From: Saprospiraceae bacterium
GTDB lineage: Bacteria > Bacteroidota > Bacteroidia > Chitinophagales > Saprospiraceae
Length of the DNA: 64,000 bases
Direction: 5' to 3'
Assembly (NCBI GenBank): GCA_021738725.1
Contig: JAIPBE010000012.1
Span: forward strand, 18,994 to 82,993
The first letter of the stretch is position 1. The number at the start of each line of letters is the position of its first letter. The position numbers and the translations under genes were made by a program. Shown in pieces: positions 9,025 to 19,254 of the stretch. The notes beneath the pieces were generated by a model, which made no database searches, had not been told where the DNA came from, and saw nothing but the letters and a program-made list of their open reading frames with translations.

Positions 9025-10130
9025 CGCAAATGAGGATGAAAGAAATTTCGATAGGTCGGCCGGCTGTGCCCTTTTGGGGTCGCGAAGGATGCCCCGCGCA
9101 ACACATGCTGATTGACCATAAACTTCCCGTTGTATTCACCCAGGGCCCCCGGTGCTTTGCTGAATCCCGGATAGGGCAGATAGGCACTGCCTGTCCATTC
9201 CCATAATTTTCCCCAGTTGAACCGGTCGGCCGCCGCCTCCCATTCAAACTCTGTGGGCAGACGCATGCCTTTCCATTCCGCAAAGGCGGAGGCTTCATAA
9301 TAGCTCACATGCATCACTGGCAGGTCCGGGTCGACAGGTGTAAATCCAGTATAGCTATACGCATGCCACCTGCCATCCACCAGGTGCCAGTAGTGTGGAG
9401 CACTGATCCCCTGATCGCGGATATGGTTCCAGCCGTCGGCATGCCACAATTCAAATCGCTGATACCCACCGTCGGCGATAAAGTCCAGGTATTCGGCGTT
9501 GGTCACCAGGCGATCCGCGATCGCATAGGGCTCGAGAAACACCCGATGTGGCGCCAGTTCATTGTCGAAACAAAATCCCGTTCTCTGATGACCGATGGTT
9601 CGGATACCGTCCTCGATGGGGATGAAGGACATCTCGCTTTTTTCCGGGGTCAGATGGAGACTCGTCTCAAAGCTCGGAAAGGTGGGTTGATGTCCCAGGA
9701 TGTATTTGATATCGTAGGCCAGAAGTTCCTGATGCTGCTGTTCGTGATGGAACCCGATCTCAATCAGATCGAGAACTTCCTGTTTCGGATCATTCCGGAG
9801 CAGGTCTGCCACATGGTCCGTTACATACTTCCGATAAACTATGACCTGTTCGACTGTCGGGCGGGTCATGAGGCCGCGGTTCGGGCGAAGGACCCGATCA
9901 CCGGCATGATTATAATAGCTGTTGAACAGGAAGGCAAAATCAGGATCAAAACAGGTGTAGTCTGGTTTGTAGGGTACGAGGACAAACTGTTCAAAAAACC
10001 AGGTGGTGTGGGCCAGATGCCACTTGGGAGGAGAGACATCCACGATGGGCTGCACGGAATAGTCCTCTGTGGCCAAGGGGGCACAGAGAGATTCGGTTTG
10101 TTGACGGACGCGGAGAAAGAAGGATAACAA
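8979..10130 (-). CDS. egtB: ergothioneine biosynthesis protein EgtB (sulfoxide synthase)
   Basis: DinB-like N-terminus (PPKWHLAHTTWFFEQF, HHEQQHQELL) plus FGE-sulfatase domain (RLPTEFEWEAAA, WEWTGSAYLPYPGF, RGASFATP); overlaps egtD start by about 46 bp. Confidence 0.95.
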   Translation of the reverse strand: MLSFFLRVRQQTESLCAPLATEDYSVQPIVDVSPPKWHLAHTTWFFEQFVLVPYKPDYTCFDPDFAFLFNSYYNHAGDRVLRPNRGLMTRPTVEQVIVYRKYVTDHVADLLRNDPKQEVLDLIEIGFHHEQQHQELLAYDIKYILGHQPTFPSFETSLHLTPEKSEMSFIPIEDGIRTIGHQRTGFCFDNELAPHRVFLEPYAIADRLVTNAEYLDFIADGGYQRFELWHADGWNHIRDQGISAPHYWHLVDGRWHAYSYTGFTPVDPDLPVMHVSYYEASAFAEWKGMRLPTEFEWEAAADRFNWGKLWEWTGSAYLPYPGFSKAPGALGEYNGKFMVNQHVLRGASFATPKGHSRPTYRNFFHPHLRWMFSGIRLAQTSAS

Positions 10131-10255
10131 ATCGACGATCTAGGGTAGGTCTTTGGCTGGAAGCCAATTCAGTTTAATCAAAAGTACTGCTTGTTTTCCA
10201 ACCTGAAAAAAAGTGAGTTGTTCATCAAGAAGGACATCCTCCCTACCTTTACGGG

Positions 10256-11530
10256 ATGAGTACGTATCAGGCCACCCTCGACTTTTCCCGCCAGCTGGAT
10301 CAACAGGATCCCTTGTATGCCTTTCGGGATCGATTTCATATCCCCCCGGCCCCAGATGGCAGTCCCGCGGTTTACTTGTGCGGGAACAGTCTCGGACTCC
10401 AGCCAAAGGCCACCCGAGAATATGTTAATGCGGAGCTGGATGATTGGGCCAAACTGGGGGTGGAAGGGCATGTGCATGCCCGTCATGCCTGGATGCCTTA
10501 CCATGAGTTTCTGACCGAAAAGATGGCTCGAGTGGTCGGTGCCAAGCCGGGAGAAGTGGTGGTGATGAACAGTCTGACGGTGAACCTGCACCTGATGATG
10601 GTTTCCTTCTACTTGCCTACCTCCAAACGGCGAAAGGTGGTGATCGAGTACAGCCCGTTCCCCTCAGACCGATATGCCGTTGCGTCTCAACTGCGCTATC
10701 ATGGCTTCGACCCCGCCGATGCCCTCATCGAGCTCCAGCCCCGCCCGGGTACGGATCAGATTCATTATGAAGACCTGGAGGCATTAATGGCCGAAGAAGG
10801 CGATCAGATCGCCCTGCTCCTGATCGGTGGGGTCAACTATTATACGGGTCAGGCCTATGACATCAAACGGATCACTGCACTGGGACATCAATATGGATGT
10901 ATGGTCGGGTTCGATCTGGCCCATGCTGCGGGTAATCTGAAATTGAATCTGCACGAGGATGGTCCGGATTTCGCCGCCTGGTGTTCTTACAAATACCTGA
11001 ATTCTGGTCCCGGATCATTGAGTGGTGTTTTTGTCCATGAACGGCATGCGACGAACCAACGGTTACCCCGTTTTTCCGGTTGGTGGGGTCACGATAAGGA
11101 AACCCGTTTTCTGATGCCGGATGTTTTCAAGCCCATCCCCGGTGCAGAGGGATGGCAATTGTCCAATCCACCCATCCTCCCCATGGCCGCTATGCGGGCC
11201 TCTCTCGACCTCTTCGATGAGGCGGGGATGGATTGGCTCGTCGACAAAACACAACAGCTCACCGGGTATCTGGAATGGCTGCTGAAGCAGTTGAACAATC
11301 CCCGCTTGTCGCTGATCACCCCTTCAGATCCACAGCAACGCGGATGTCAACTTTCCATTCGGGTAGAAGGTGCGGACAAGTCCATCTTCAATCGCTTATC
11401 TGCTCGGGGCATCATCGCGGACTGGCGTGAGCCTGATGTGATCCGGGTTGCTCCGGTACCGCTGTACAACAGCTTTGAAGATGTCTTCTTGTTTGTAGAA
11501 CGACTGGGGGAAGAAGTGGGGCGGAGTTGA
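10256..11530 (+). CDS. kynU: kynureninase
   Basis: YLCGNSLGLQPK, HARHAWMPYHEFLTEKMARVVGA, GFDLAHAAGNLKLNLHEDGPDFAAWCSYKYLNSGPGSLSGVFVHERH. Confidence 0.96.
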   Translation: MSTYQATLDFSRQLDQQDPLYAFRDRFHIPPAPDGSPAVYLCGNSLGLQPKATREYVNAELDDWAKLGVEGHVHARHAWMPYHEFLTEKMARVVGAKPGEVVVMNSLTVNLHLMMVSFYLPTSKRRKVVIEYSPFPSDRYAVASQLRYHGFDPADALIELQPRPGTDQIHYEDLEALMAEEGDQIALLLIGGVNYYTGQAYDIKRITALGHQYGCMVGFDLAHAAGNLKLNLHEDGPDFAAWCSYKYLNSGPGSLSGVFVHERHATNQRLPRFSGWWGHDKETRFLMPDVFKPIPGAEGWQLSNPPILPMAAMRASLDLFDEAGMDWLVDKTQQLTGYLEWLLKQLNNPRLSLITPSDPQQRGCQLSIRVEGADKSIFNRLSARGIIADWREPDVIRVAPVPLYNSFEDVFLFVERLGEEVGRS

Positions 11531-11533
11531 GGA

Positions 11534-11930
11534 GGTTATGAGGTTATGAGGGAAGTTATTGGGTTATTTCGATATTTCGAACTCATGCACCCTTCTTAGG
11601 AAGGGACGAAATAGTGGTAGAGTTAAGAAAGTTTTGAGTGGAGCCGTTAAGAAAAATAATGGATGTGAATTTATATTAGGCATGCTCCGCGAATAGCCCC
11701 AAGGCCTCAGGGCGAATAGCGAAAAATCATTCGTGATAACCTCCCTCCTTCGCTCAAGCTTCGGCAGGCAGGCACCCCTCTCCTTTCCAAGGAGAAGGGA
11801 GCCATACGTTTGGCCCATTACCTTTTACCCTTTACCTATTACCGGCCCACATAAAGCTTGCTGCCCGAGTGGCGACAGCCACTGACGTTCCGAAGCGAAG
11901 GGCGAACGGCGAATGGCGAATGGCGAAAAA
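11534..11930. repeat. intergenic repeat island between convergent kynU and the CHU_C gene
   Basis: gaggttatgaggttatgag after the kynU stop; ccttttaccctttacctattacc and gcgaacggcgaatggcgaatggcgaaaa abutting the opposite stop. Confidence 0.75.
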
Positions 11931-14657
11931 TCATCGCACCAACTCCACCTCCCCGCTGATCTGCTTCGAACTGCCATCTGGCAATACCAGCACCATCTCG
12001 TAGACATAAACCCCTGGATCACACAGCCGACCGCGGAAGGTGCCATCCCATCCCGTTTCATTAGTAAGGCCTGGTGTGGATAGTAGAAGATTGCCCCAGC
12101 GGTCCCATATGGTCAGACGGTCGATAGGATAGGTATGATCCGATGGACTGACCGCCCGCCACACATCATTGATGCCGTCGCCATTCGGACTGAAGGCCGT
12201 AGGGACAAAAACCTGCAACGGATAAATGACCCGGACAACCAGCTCATCAGTGGCAGTACAGCCATTGGCATCCGTCAGGGTGATCTGGTAGACAACGGTG
12301 CTCAAGCCTTCTGCCTCCAGGGTTTCCTGACCAGCCTGATTCAGGCCCTGAGGCGGTGTCCAACTCAGGGTATAAGTTCCTGCATTGCTTTGTATGGTGC
12401 GGGACCCTTTGGCCCCCTCATTGAGGATGAGTTCCGGACCAGCTTCCAACCATACGGCTGGAGGATCTGTGAGCGACCATGTAGCAGTAGCTGTACATCC
12501 GTCCGCATCGATGATGGTATAGGTGTAGGTACCGGCTCCAAGATCCGACAGGGTAAATCCCGGACTGAGGAGGTCCCCTCCCGGCTGGAGCACATAATTC
12601 CCCGCCCCGCCCTGGATGGCTGTGAGGAGTATTTCGCCATCCTGATCCTCTACACAGGACGGGTCAGTGATATCCCACTCTGTTGTGATGGGCGGCAGGA
12701 CAGTGACAAAAATCGTATCGGAGGCTACGCACCCTTCATTGGCTGTCACAGTGACGGCATACGGACCGGTGGCAGTGACGGGAATGGAAGGACCTGTGGC
12801 CCCGGTACTCCACTTGATCTGCGGGTAGGAAGCAATGGTCAGACTACCCGCTTCACCTGCACACAGCACAGTATCTCCAGTGATCTGGAGGAGCGGATTA
12901 GGCAGGACGGTGAGGTCCAGGATATGGACCGTATCACACAGCCCTGCTCCTGGCACCGTGTAGATCCCAGTGGATTGATAGTTCGTACCGTGAAAGAGAA
13001 AACTGGCTCCGGTACAGATCTCGGCAGTTGTATGCAAGGTATCGCCAGCAGTTGTGAAACTGACCTGAATCGTGTCCGAACCTGCACAACCATCCGCATT
13101 GGTGACTTCTACAATGACCTGACCGCTGGTGTTGACATCCCATGTCGATCCACCAGGTGTGCCATTCCAGGCATAGGTGGTATAGATGGCCGGCACGGAG
13201 AGGGTGACGATCTCGCCCTGACAGGCCGTCTGATCGGGCCCTAGATCGGGTGAAGGAAGAGAAAGCAGAGTGATGCTTATGCTAGCGGTATCTGCTGGGC
13301 ATTCAGGAGAGTTCTGGATGACATACTGCCATACACCCGGGCCGTCCAGCACCGGATTGTAGGTGGAACCGCCCTGGGTCAGGCTTGGAGACCAGGTGCC
13401 ACCGGGCTGGGCATCGGGTCCGAGGAAATTATTCAGGTTGATGAGTTTATCTTCAGCACAGAAGATGAGAGAGGTATCCCGACCGGCCTCATTCATTTTG
13501 GGGTCCAGCAACAGGAAGGCTGTGGCGGTATCGCTGCGTTCTTCACCGGCATAGGCGACCACATGGATGGTGCGTACACCGGGAGTGGGGTTGATCAGAT
13601 CATTCTGCCAGAATGCACCCAAAAGTGCCTGAGCAAAGGCGGTATCTGTCGGACTACCCAGAATGGGGGTAAAGGTCAGTCGCTGAGATCCCGATCCTGC
13701 GACACCAATACTATCCGTATCTGAAGCCGTCAAATAATCGCCGGGGCCATCCGGAGGATTCTCCAGCCAGACCACCAGACTGTCCAGTGCATAATCACTA
13801 TATACATTCAGATCGGTATCTCCCACTGCTGCAAAAGCCGGAAGGCAATAGATGGTATCCCGCCAGTCGAGGGGAGGAGCTTGAGCGGAGTCGTTGGTGT
13901 CGAGGTCAATTTCAAGCTGACACGTATAAGTAAGAAATTCGGAAGGAGAAGTAGCTCCTATTTTTCCAAAATCGACTGGACAAACCATACTGTATGTAAA
14001 GTCCTCCATATTCAATTCATAAACACCGCGAGGTGTATAGGAGCCACACAATAGAAAATGCTCATTCTGACAATCATCAACTATTGTTGTTAAGGCTTGT
14101 GTTGTTCCCTTCAAGTCCAAAACAGCGACGATCTTGTTATTTGCTGGATTGTTCAGGTCAATTTCATAGATGATATTCTTGTCAAGTGTATTTAAGTCTC
14201 CCCCTGACAAGTACAGCTTTCCTTTATAAAAAGTAAGATCATGCGTCGGAGAAATATTTGCAGGCAATGGCATCACTTCCGTATGTTGTCCGGTCGTTTT
14301 ATCAAACACGCCCAGAGATCCTGGACGGGCCGAATATAACGTTCCATTTTTATCAGAAACCAATGATGATTGATTTGTTGTCAATATATAGGGCGGAAGT
14401 TTAATATAGGTCTTTGTTCCAACATCATACTTCACAAGGTTGAACGCACATATCAAATACAATTCACCATCAGGAGTAACCGCAACGTCATTAATACCAA
14501 TCAATTCAGGCAGACTATCGATGATTACTGAATCACACCCATTAGATAAGTCAAATACACCTAGCCGTTCACCAGAATCGCAATAGTATATTTGCTGACA
14601 AATGGTTGATTCTACATTAATCAGAAAAATAAAAATTAATATTAAAAATACTCTCAT
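11931..14657 (-). CDS. secreted protein with gliding motility-associated C-terminal (CHU_C, T9SS type B) domain
   Basis: Signal peptide MRVFLILIFIFLINVESTICQ; PKD/Ig-like segments; C-term VFVPTAFSPNGDGINDVWRAV...LTIWDRWGNLLLS...GWDGTFRG...GVYVYEMVLVLPDG. Confidence 0.92.
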   Translation of the reverse strand: MRVFLILIFIFLINVESTICQQIYYCDSGERLGVFDLSNGCDSVIIDSLPELIGINDVAVTPDGELYLICAFNLVKYDVGTKTYIKLPPYILTTNQSSLVSDKNGTLYSARPGSLGVFDKTTGQHTEVMPLPANISPTHDLTFYKGKLYLSGGDLNTLDKNIIYEIDLNNPANNKIVAVLDLKGTTQALTTIVDDCQNEHFLLCGSYTPRGVYELNMEDFTYSMVCPVDFGKIGATSPSEFLTYTCQLEIDLDTNDSAQAPPLDWRDTIYCLPAFAAVGDTDLNVYSDYALDSLVVWLENPPDGPGDYLTASDTDSIGVAGSGSQRLTFTPILGSPTDTAFAQALLGAFWQNDLINPTPGVRTIHVVAYAGEERSDTATAFLLLDPKMNEAGRDTSLIFCAEDKLINLNNFLGPDAQPGGTWSPSLTQGGSTYNPVLDGPGVWQYVIQNSPECPADTASISITLLSLPSPDLGPDQTACQGEIVTLSVPAIYTTYAWNGTPGGSTWDVNTSGQVIVEVTNADGCAGSDTIQVSFTTAGDTLHTTAEICTGASFLFHGTNYQSTGIYTVPGAGLCDTVHILDLTVLPNPLLQITGDTVLCAGEAGSLTIASYPQIKWSTGATGPSIPVTATGPYAVTVTANEGCVASDTIFVTVLPPITTEWDITDPSCVEDQDGEILLTAIQGGAGNYVLQPGGDLLSPGFTLSDLGAGTYTYTIIDADGCTATATWSLTDPPAVWLEAGPELILNEGAKGSRTIQSNAGTYTLSWTPPQGLNQAGQETLEAEGLSTVVYQITLTDANGCTATDELVVRVIYPLQVFVPTAFSPNGDGINDVWRAVSPSDHTYPIDRLTIWDRWGNLLLSTPGLTNETGWDGTFRGRLCDPGVYVYEMVLVLPDGSSKQISGEVELVR

Positions 14658-14665
14658 ACAATTAT

Positions 14666-14704
14666 AATTAAAGGGGAGAGTATATAGAAATACTCTCCCC
14701 CCAT
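14666..14704 (-). terminator. putative hairpin terminator
   Basis: GGGGAGAGTATatagaAATACTCTCCCC stem-loop 3' of the 14707 gene, followed on minus strand by TTTAATTAT. Confidence 0.5.
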
Positions 14705-14706
14705 AA

Positions 14707-16528
14707 TCATCGCAGATTCAACAACAAAGTTTCAGCCATAACTGAAGTCCGAATTTCACACAAATACATTCCTTTGGACAAAAAAGTCAGATCCAACTCC
14801 TCATTAAGCCTCGAATCGCCAGCAAGTTGGTGGATATATACACTGCGTCCATGTATATCCCGTATGGTGAGGATACCTGATCCTAATGGCTGATCAGAAT
14901 TAATCCAAACCACACCATCGGTCGGATTTGGCCAGATCTGAATTTGTTGCTCGCGTGAAAGATCAGTTTTAATAATAGATTTCCAAGTATAATAGCCTCC
15001 ATTTCGATAGGCACCTGGGGCACCTGGATGCTTGTTTAGGCCAAAGACAACCGGTTGCGCTGCTTCATATACAAGATCGAACTCAAGCCCTTCAATATTC
15101 TGAACTTTGTCAGCACTTCCTTGGTCTAACCACCACAAACCGACCATTTGATCTGAAGTCTGAATGATATTTGTCAGCTCAGTATCATGATGTTGAGTCG
15201 AACGAAACTCCTTCACCCGAAATGGCATTTCAGATTCTAACGCCAGGAAGAACAATTCCAGATCCTCGCCATTTGGCATGTAGATGCGTTGACGGTATTC
15301 ACCTGGAAATATTTCCTGATTATCAGCAAATGTCACTATTTCGTCACCAACGGACGTCGCTGACCTTGATTCCACCTGTGGGTCCCCTGGTGCAAATTGG
15401 TCACTGCATTCGGTACATGTCCCATCCACATCACCCACTTTTATTCCCCAGAAATCTGCCTGGTTGTAATACCCTGGCTCCACGTCTAACCATTCATTGA
15501 AACTTGGAGCATCAATATGACAACCCGGATTTTCATATCCCGAATAAGTCCCAGTTGAGACAAAACGCCAATAGTAAATTGTCCAGGATGGTATGGTTTG
15601 ATTCGCCAATTGTTGTGCAGCAAGGACATCTGAAATGGTCAAATTCCCATCAGGAACCACATCCGCCGCGATAGCTTTCCAAGGTTCAGTCCAGCATCCA
15701 CCTACACCTAAGTCCTTATTAAAAATGTCATAGACATCAGCACTGGTCACCCCGCAAAAGGGGTAATCCCACTTGGATGGCACCACCCGATATTCTTCCT
15801 CTGGTGTAACTGGCCCAGATACATAATTGCCTTTGTCATCTGTTAATGTACTCGAAAGTAAGGGAGTAAGACCAGGTAGGGGATACACCTCCATGGCAGC
15901 ATCAGGCAATCCACTGTTTATGGAATTAATACAGGAAGATCCATGCTTTTGGACCACTCCGGTAATATATGCTGCCGGGAAACAGGCTTCCAGATCTTGA
16001 CACCCTGTTCCAACATCTGCCATACATGGTGGACCGGTCTGGTCTACATAGCGATACTCGCCACTAATGGTATGGGTCAAACAGCTTCCTGCTGATGCAG
16101 TATAATAAACCTTGATCAAGTAGGTAAGGCCAGAAAGATCGGCAGGGCTTGTGGTTGTGAAGCCCTGAATCGAGATAGTGTTTGAGCCAAATACAACTTC
16201 GACCCAAGGGATAAGTTCCAGGATTGGATTAAGGGTTGCCTTGGTCTTGGCCTGGTTAAAAGTAACTAAAGGTGGGTTTGGGTTGAGTTGGATCTTAAAG
16301 TTGATGGCCCGAATATTTTCCATCTCTTCAACATCAACGACTCCAAATACAAGGACCATTTCATGGTCATCATTGACAAAATCATCGTTATCATTTGGAT
16401 TGCTGTCCTCGTCAAGACCGGTCAGGCAAATAGTGGCTGGGGCGTAAGGACACTGTGCCCTTAGCTCAGAGAGAGAGAGAGAGAGAGAAAGCACACAGAA
16501 CAGGCATAAGTAACGTTAAACGTTTCAT
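14707..16528 (-). CDS. T9SS type A sorting-domain protein with cohesin-like and dockerin-like segments; signal peptide out of frame across a (CT)10 tract
   Basis: ATG at 16528 gives MKRLTLLMPVLCAFSLSLSL* and stops at the tract; mature protein SELRAQCPYAP... continues in another frame (ORF 14707..16494). WPNPTDGVVWINSDQPLGSGILTIRDIHGR C-term; GDVDGTC, NLTISDVLAAQQLAN dockerin-like. Confidence 0.85.
16468..16488. repeat. (AG)10 / (CT)10 dinucleotide microsatellite in the signal-peptide coding region
   Basis: Directly read: ctcAGAGAGAGAGAGAGAGAGAGaaagc. Confidence 0.97.
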
Positions 16529-16611
16529 CGGTTTTGGGTTTTTGAGATGAGAAAACTTACAGCCTACAAAATAGGCTACACTATGTTCATTGTCAATAGG
16601 TAGTGTGTTAA

Positions 16612-17066
16612 ATGTTGGTATTGGCGGGCTCAGGCTCAGGCAAACAAGCACCAAAATACAAGCATCAAATTCCAAATAAGCACCAAATTGGAAATTCGAA
16701 TGACCCAAACATGAAATCCGTGCAAAACCGTGATTCTGATAATAAGCAGTGTTCGGCGTTCGGATTTCGGTACATATGTGGCGACAGCCACTCATGTGCT
16801 CAAGCGAAAGGCGAAAAGCCCCGAGGCCTCGGGGGCGAATGGCGATCTGAGTGGAGGAGTCGAGAAGTTGAGAAGTCGAGGAGAAAGGAAAAGAGGTAAA
16901 CGCGCATGCCATTCCAGGCAAGGTCAGTTTGACCCATTACCTTTTACCCTTTACCCTTTACCGGCCCACATAAAGCCTGCTGCCAGAGTGGCACCAGCCA
17001 CTGACGTGCTCAGGCGAAGTGCGAACAGCGAATAGCGAATAGCGAATAGCGAATAGCGAATAGCGA
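16612..17066. repeat. intergenic heptamer-rich repeat island
   Basis: ccttttaccctttaccctttacc; gcgaacagcgaatagcgaatagcgaatagcgaatagcgaatagcgaaaa; CCCCGAGGCCTCGGGG palindrome at 16819-16834. Confidence 0.8.
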
Positions 17067-17098
17067 AAAAAAAGCCCGAACCAATGGTTCGGGGCTTA
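17065..17098 (-). terminator. intrinsic terminator of the T9SS OmpA-like gene
   Basis: Minus strand AAGCCCCGAACCATTGGTTCGGGCTTTTTTTT: near-perfect stem plus T8. Confidence 0.85.
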
Positions 17099-17120
17099 TT
17101 CGTGTATCGGTTTAAGGAAT

Positions 17121-19184
17121 TTATTTATCCTCTTCATAGCGGATCTCCACCGGCTCATCGAGGGTGGTGATGAGGATCTCGGTGCGGCGATTGTACTGGT
17201 GCTGTTCTTCCGTACAATTGACCCCTTCCGTACACTGGTTGCGCAACATGGTCTCGCCATATCCAACAGCCGTGATCCGCGCCGGTTGAATGCCCCGGCT
17301 GACCAGGTAGTTCTTCGCGGCAGCAGCGCGGGATTCGGAGAGACGCTGATTAAACTTGTCACTTCCCCGACAATCGGTGTGCGCACCCAGTTCGATCTCC
17401 ATGGAGGGATATTTCTTGAGCAGATCGTAAACCACATCCAATTCATTGGCCGCACCTGGTCGCAGTGAGGATTTATTATAATCGTAATAGAGATTTTCCA
17501 AAACGATCACAGATCCTTCACCGATCGGCTTGGCAACAGCTGTCTCAACAGGTGTTCCTGAAAACGGCAGGAGGAGCAATTCGGTCTTCCGTGTTTCTGC
17601 ATAATTCCCATTAGAGGTGGACACGCGGGATCGGCCCGGGATATACCCTTCCTTATTTGCAGACAGGGAATAATCTGCAGCCTCGGATAAACAATAGCTG
17701 AACGTCCCATTGATATCGGACTCTAAATAGACGGGAGTCCCATCTGGCATTTCGATCATGACAGGGACATGCGCCATCAGGACACCAGTCTTCTGGTTTT
17801 TCACCCGACCTTCCAGCAGGAAGCAATCCTGAGGCCGTACGCGGATGACGATCTCGTCAGCCGTCGGCTCGGGAGGAGATGTATAGCTGAATTCTTTCGT
17901 GATATATCCAGGCTTGGAAACCAGGATCAAATAATTCTGGTCGATCTTCATCTGGCTCAGGGCCATCCCACTTGCATCGGAACGGGTATCCGGGGCATTG
18001 AGGTCCAGCGTTTTCTTTCGCACCAGATTCAGGGTCAATTTGTCGGGTGCGGATGCTTCTGGCGCAAGCGCCATATCAAAGATGGTCTCACCGCTGACAA
18101 AACCATAGGCATCCTTTTCCAGGATGAAAATACTGGCATCGGGAATGGGTTGACCTGTCGTTTCATCGACGATCTCCACCATGGTCCTGGCGACGAAGTT
18201 GTCCAGGTCACCGGCAAGAGAATAGGCGGATTCAAATTGATAGATATCATCCTTACCAACCCCACCGGGGCGATCGGAGGAAAAGAAGCCGTGCAGGCCA
18301 TCATCTTCCAGGACAAAGCCCAGATCATCAAATGGTGTATTGAACGGAGCGCTGAAGATCTGCGGATGTGCGTCCGGCAGGTTTCGCGTATTCACAGAGA
18401 AAATGTCCAGTCCGCCCAAACCTTCATAGCTGCCATCGCTGGAATAGAAGAGATAGCCACTGTAATGAATGAACGGGAATACTTCATTGCCCTTGCTATT
18501 GATGGCCGGACCCAGGTTGACCGGATCGCTCCAACCCCCTGTGGTCCGATCGACAAACCAGATATCATATCCGCCATATCCACCCGGCCGATCTGATGCA
18601 AAGAAAAGTCGTTTGCCGTCTCTGGATAAGGATGGATGTTGGCTGGAATATTCGTCCGCATTGAAGGGCAGTTCTGTGACATTCTCCCAATCCTGATTGC
18701 CCCGTTGAGCGGTGTAGATCTTCAACCGTACCCGGCCCTGATCATCTGCCCGCTGCAAACCATGCTTTTGATTGTTGGAGGTGAAAAATATCTGATCACC
18801 ATTCCGGGAAAAAGCCACCGGGCCCTCATGCAGTTGAGAATTCAACTGACCTGAAAAGATCTCCGGTTCTACAGGCGTGCCATTCGGGTCTACGCGGGTA
18901 TAGTATAGCTCAAAGTAGGTCTCGCCGATCTTGGAGTCCAGAAATCCGCCCTTTTTCCGCGAGGAAACGAAGACCAGACCGTTGTTATAAAACACCGGGG
19001 AAAAATCCAGATGCTCGGTGTTGATGGCGGTGGCATTGGTGATGACAATCCCTTTGCCTCCGGTCTTTTCATAGAACTTATTGGTCCCCTTTGTCTTGGA
19101 GGATCCAGATTGTTGACCGATCAGGCTAAAGGGCATGACCGCAAGGGCCATGAGGAGGAGGAGGTTGGAGAAGGTGTTTCGCAT
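17121..19184 (-). CDS. OmpA family protein with PD40 beta-propeller and carboxypeptidase-regulatory-like domain (PorE-like T9SS-associated)
   Basis: Signal peptide MRNTFSNLLLLMALAVMPFSLIGQQ; PSLSRDGKRLFFASDRPGGYGGYDIW repeats; C-term LYYDYNKSSLRPGAANELDVVYDLLKKYPSMEIELGAHTDCRGSDKFNQRLSESRA. Confidence 0.92.
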   Translation of the reverse strand: MRNTFSNLLLLMALAVMPFSLIGQQSGSSKTKGTNKFYEKTGGKGIVITNATAINTEHLDFSPVFYNNGLVFVSSRKKGGFLDSKIGETYFELYYTRVDPNGTPVEPEIFSGQLNSQLHEGPVAFSRNGDQIFFTSNNQKHGLQRADDQGRVRLKIYTAQRGNQDWENVTELPFNADEYSSQHPSLSRDGKRLFFASDRPGGYGGYDIWFVDRTTGGWSDPVNLGPAINSKGNEVFPFIHYSGYLFYSSDGSYEGLGGLDIFSVNTRNLPDAHPQIFSAPFNTPFDDLGFVLEDDGLHGFFSSDRPGGVGKDDIYQFESAYSLAGDLDNFVARTMVEIVDETTGQPIPDASIFILEKDAYGFVSGETIFDMALAPEASAPDKLTLNLVRKKTLDLNAPDTRSDASGMALSQMKIDQNYLILVSKPGYITKEFSYTSPPEPTADEIVIRVRPQDCFLLEGRVKNQKTGVLMAHVPVMIEMPDGTPVYLESDINGTFSYCLSEAADYSLSANKEGYIPGRSRVSTSNGNYAETRKTELLLLPFSGTPVETAVAKPIGEGSVIVLENLYYDYNKSSLRPGAANELDVVYDLLKKYPSMEIELGAHTDCRGSDKFNQRLSESRAAAAKNYLVSRGIQPARITAVGYGETMLRNQCTEGVNCTEEQHQYNRRTEILITTLDEPVEIRYEEDK

Positions 19185-19254
19185 GCTATAGGGAAGATTG
19201 AGTGCGCGAGCAAAAGTTACCGATGAAAACGAATTCTTTGGCTCTATTAGTACA

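Noticed and set aside
12135-13244. 369-aa plus-strand ORF
   Set aside because: Antisense to the well-supported CHU_C gene; composition reflects the opposite strand's codon bias; no recognisable motifs.
16730-17035. 101-aa plus-strand ORF over the repeat island
   Set aside because: Entirely composed of repeat-island sequence and heptamers; unlikely to be coding.
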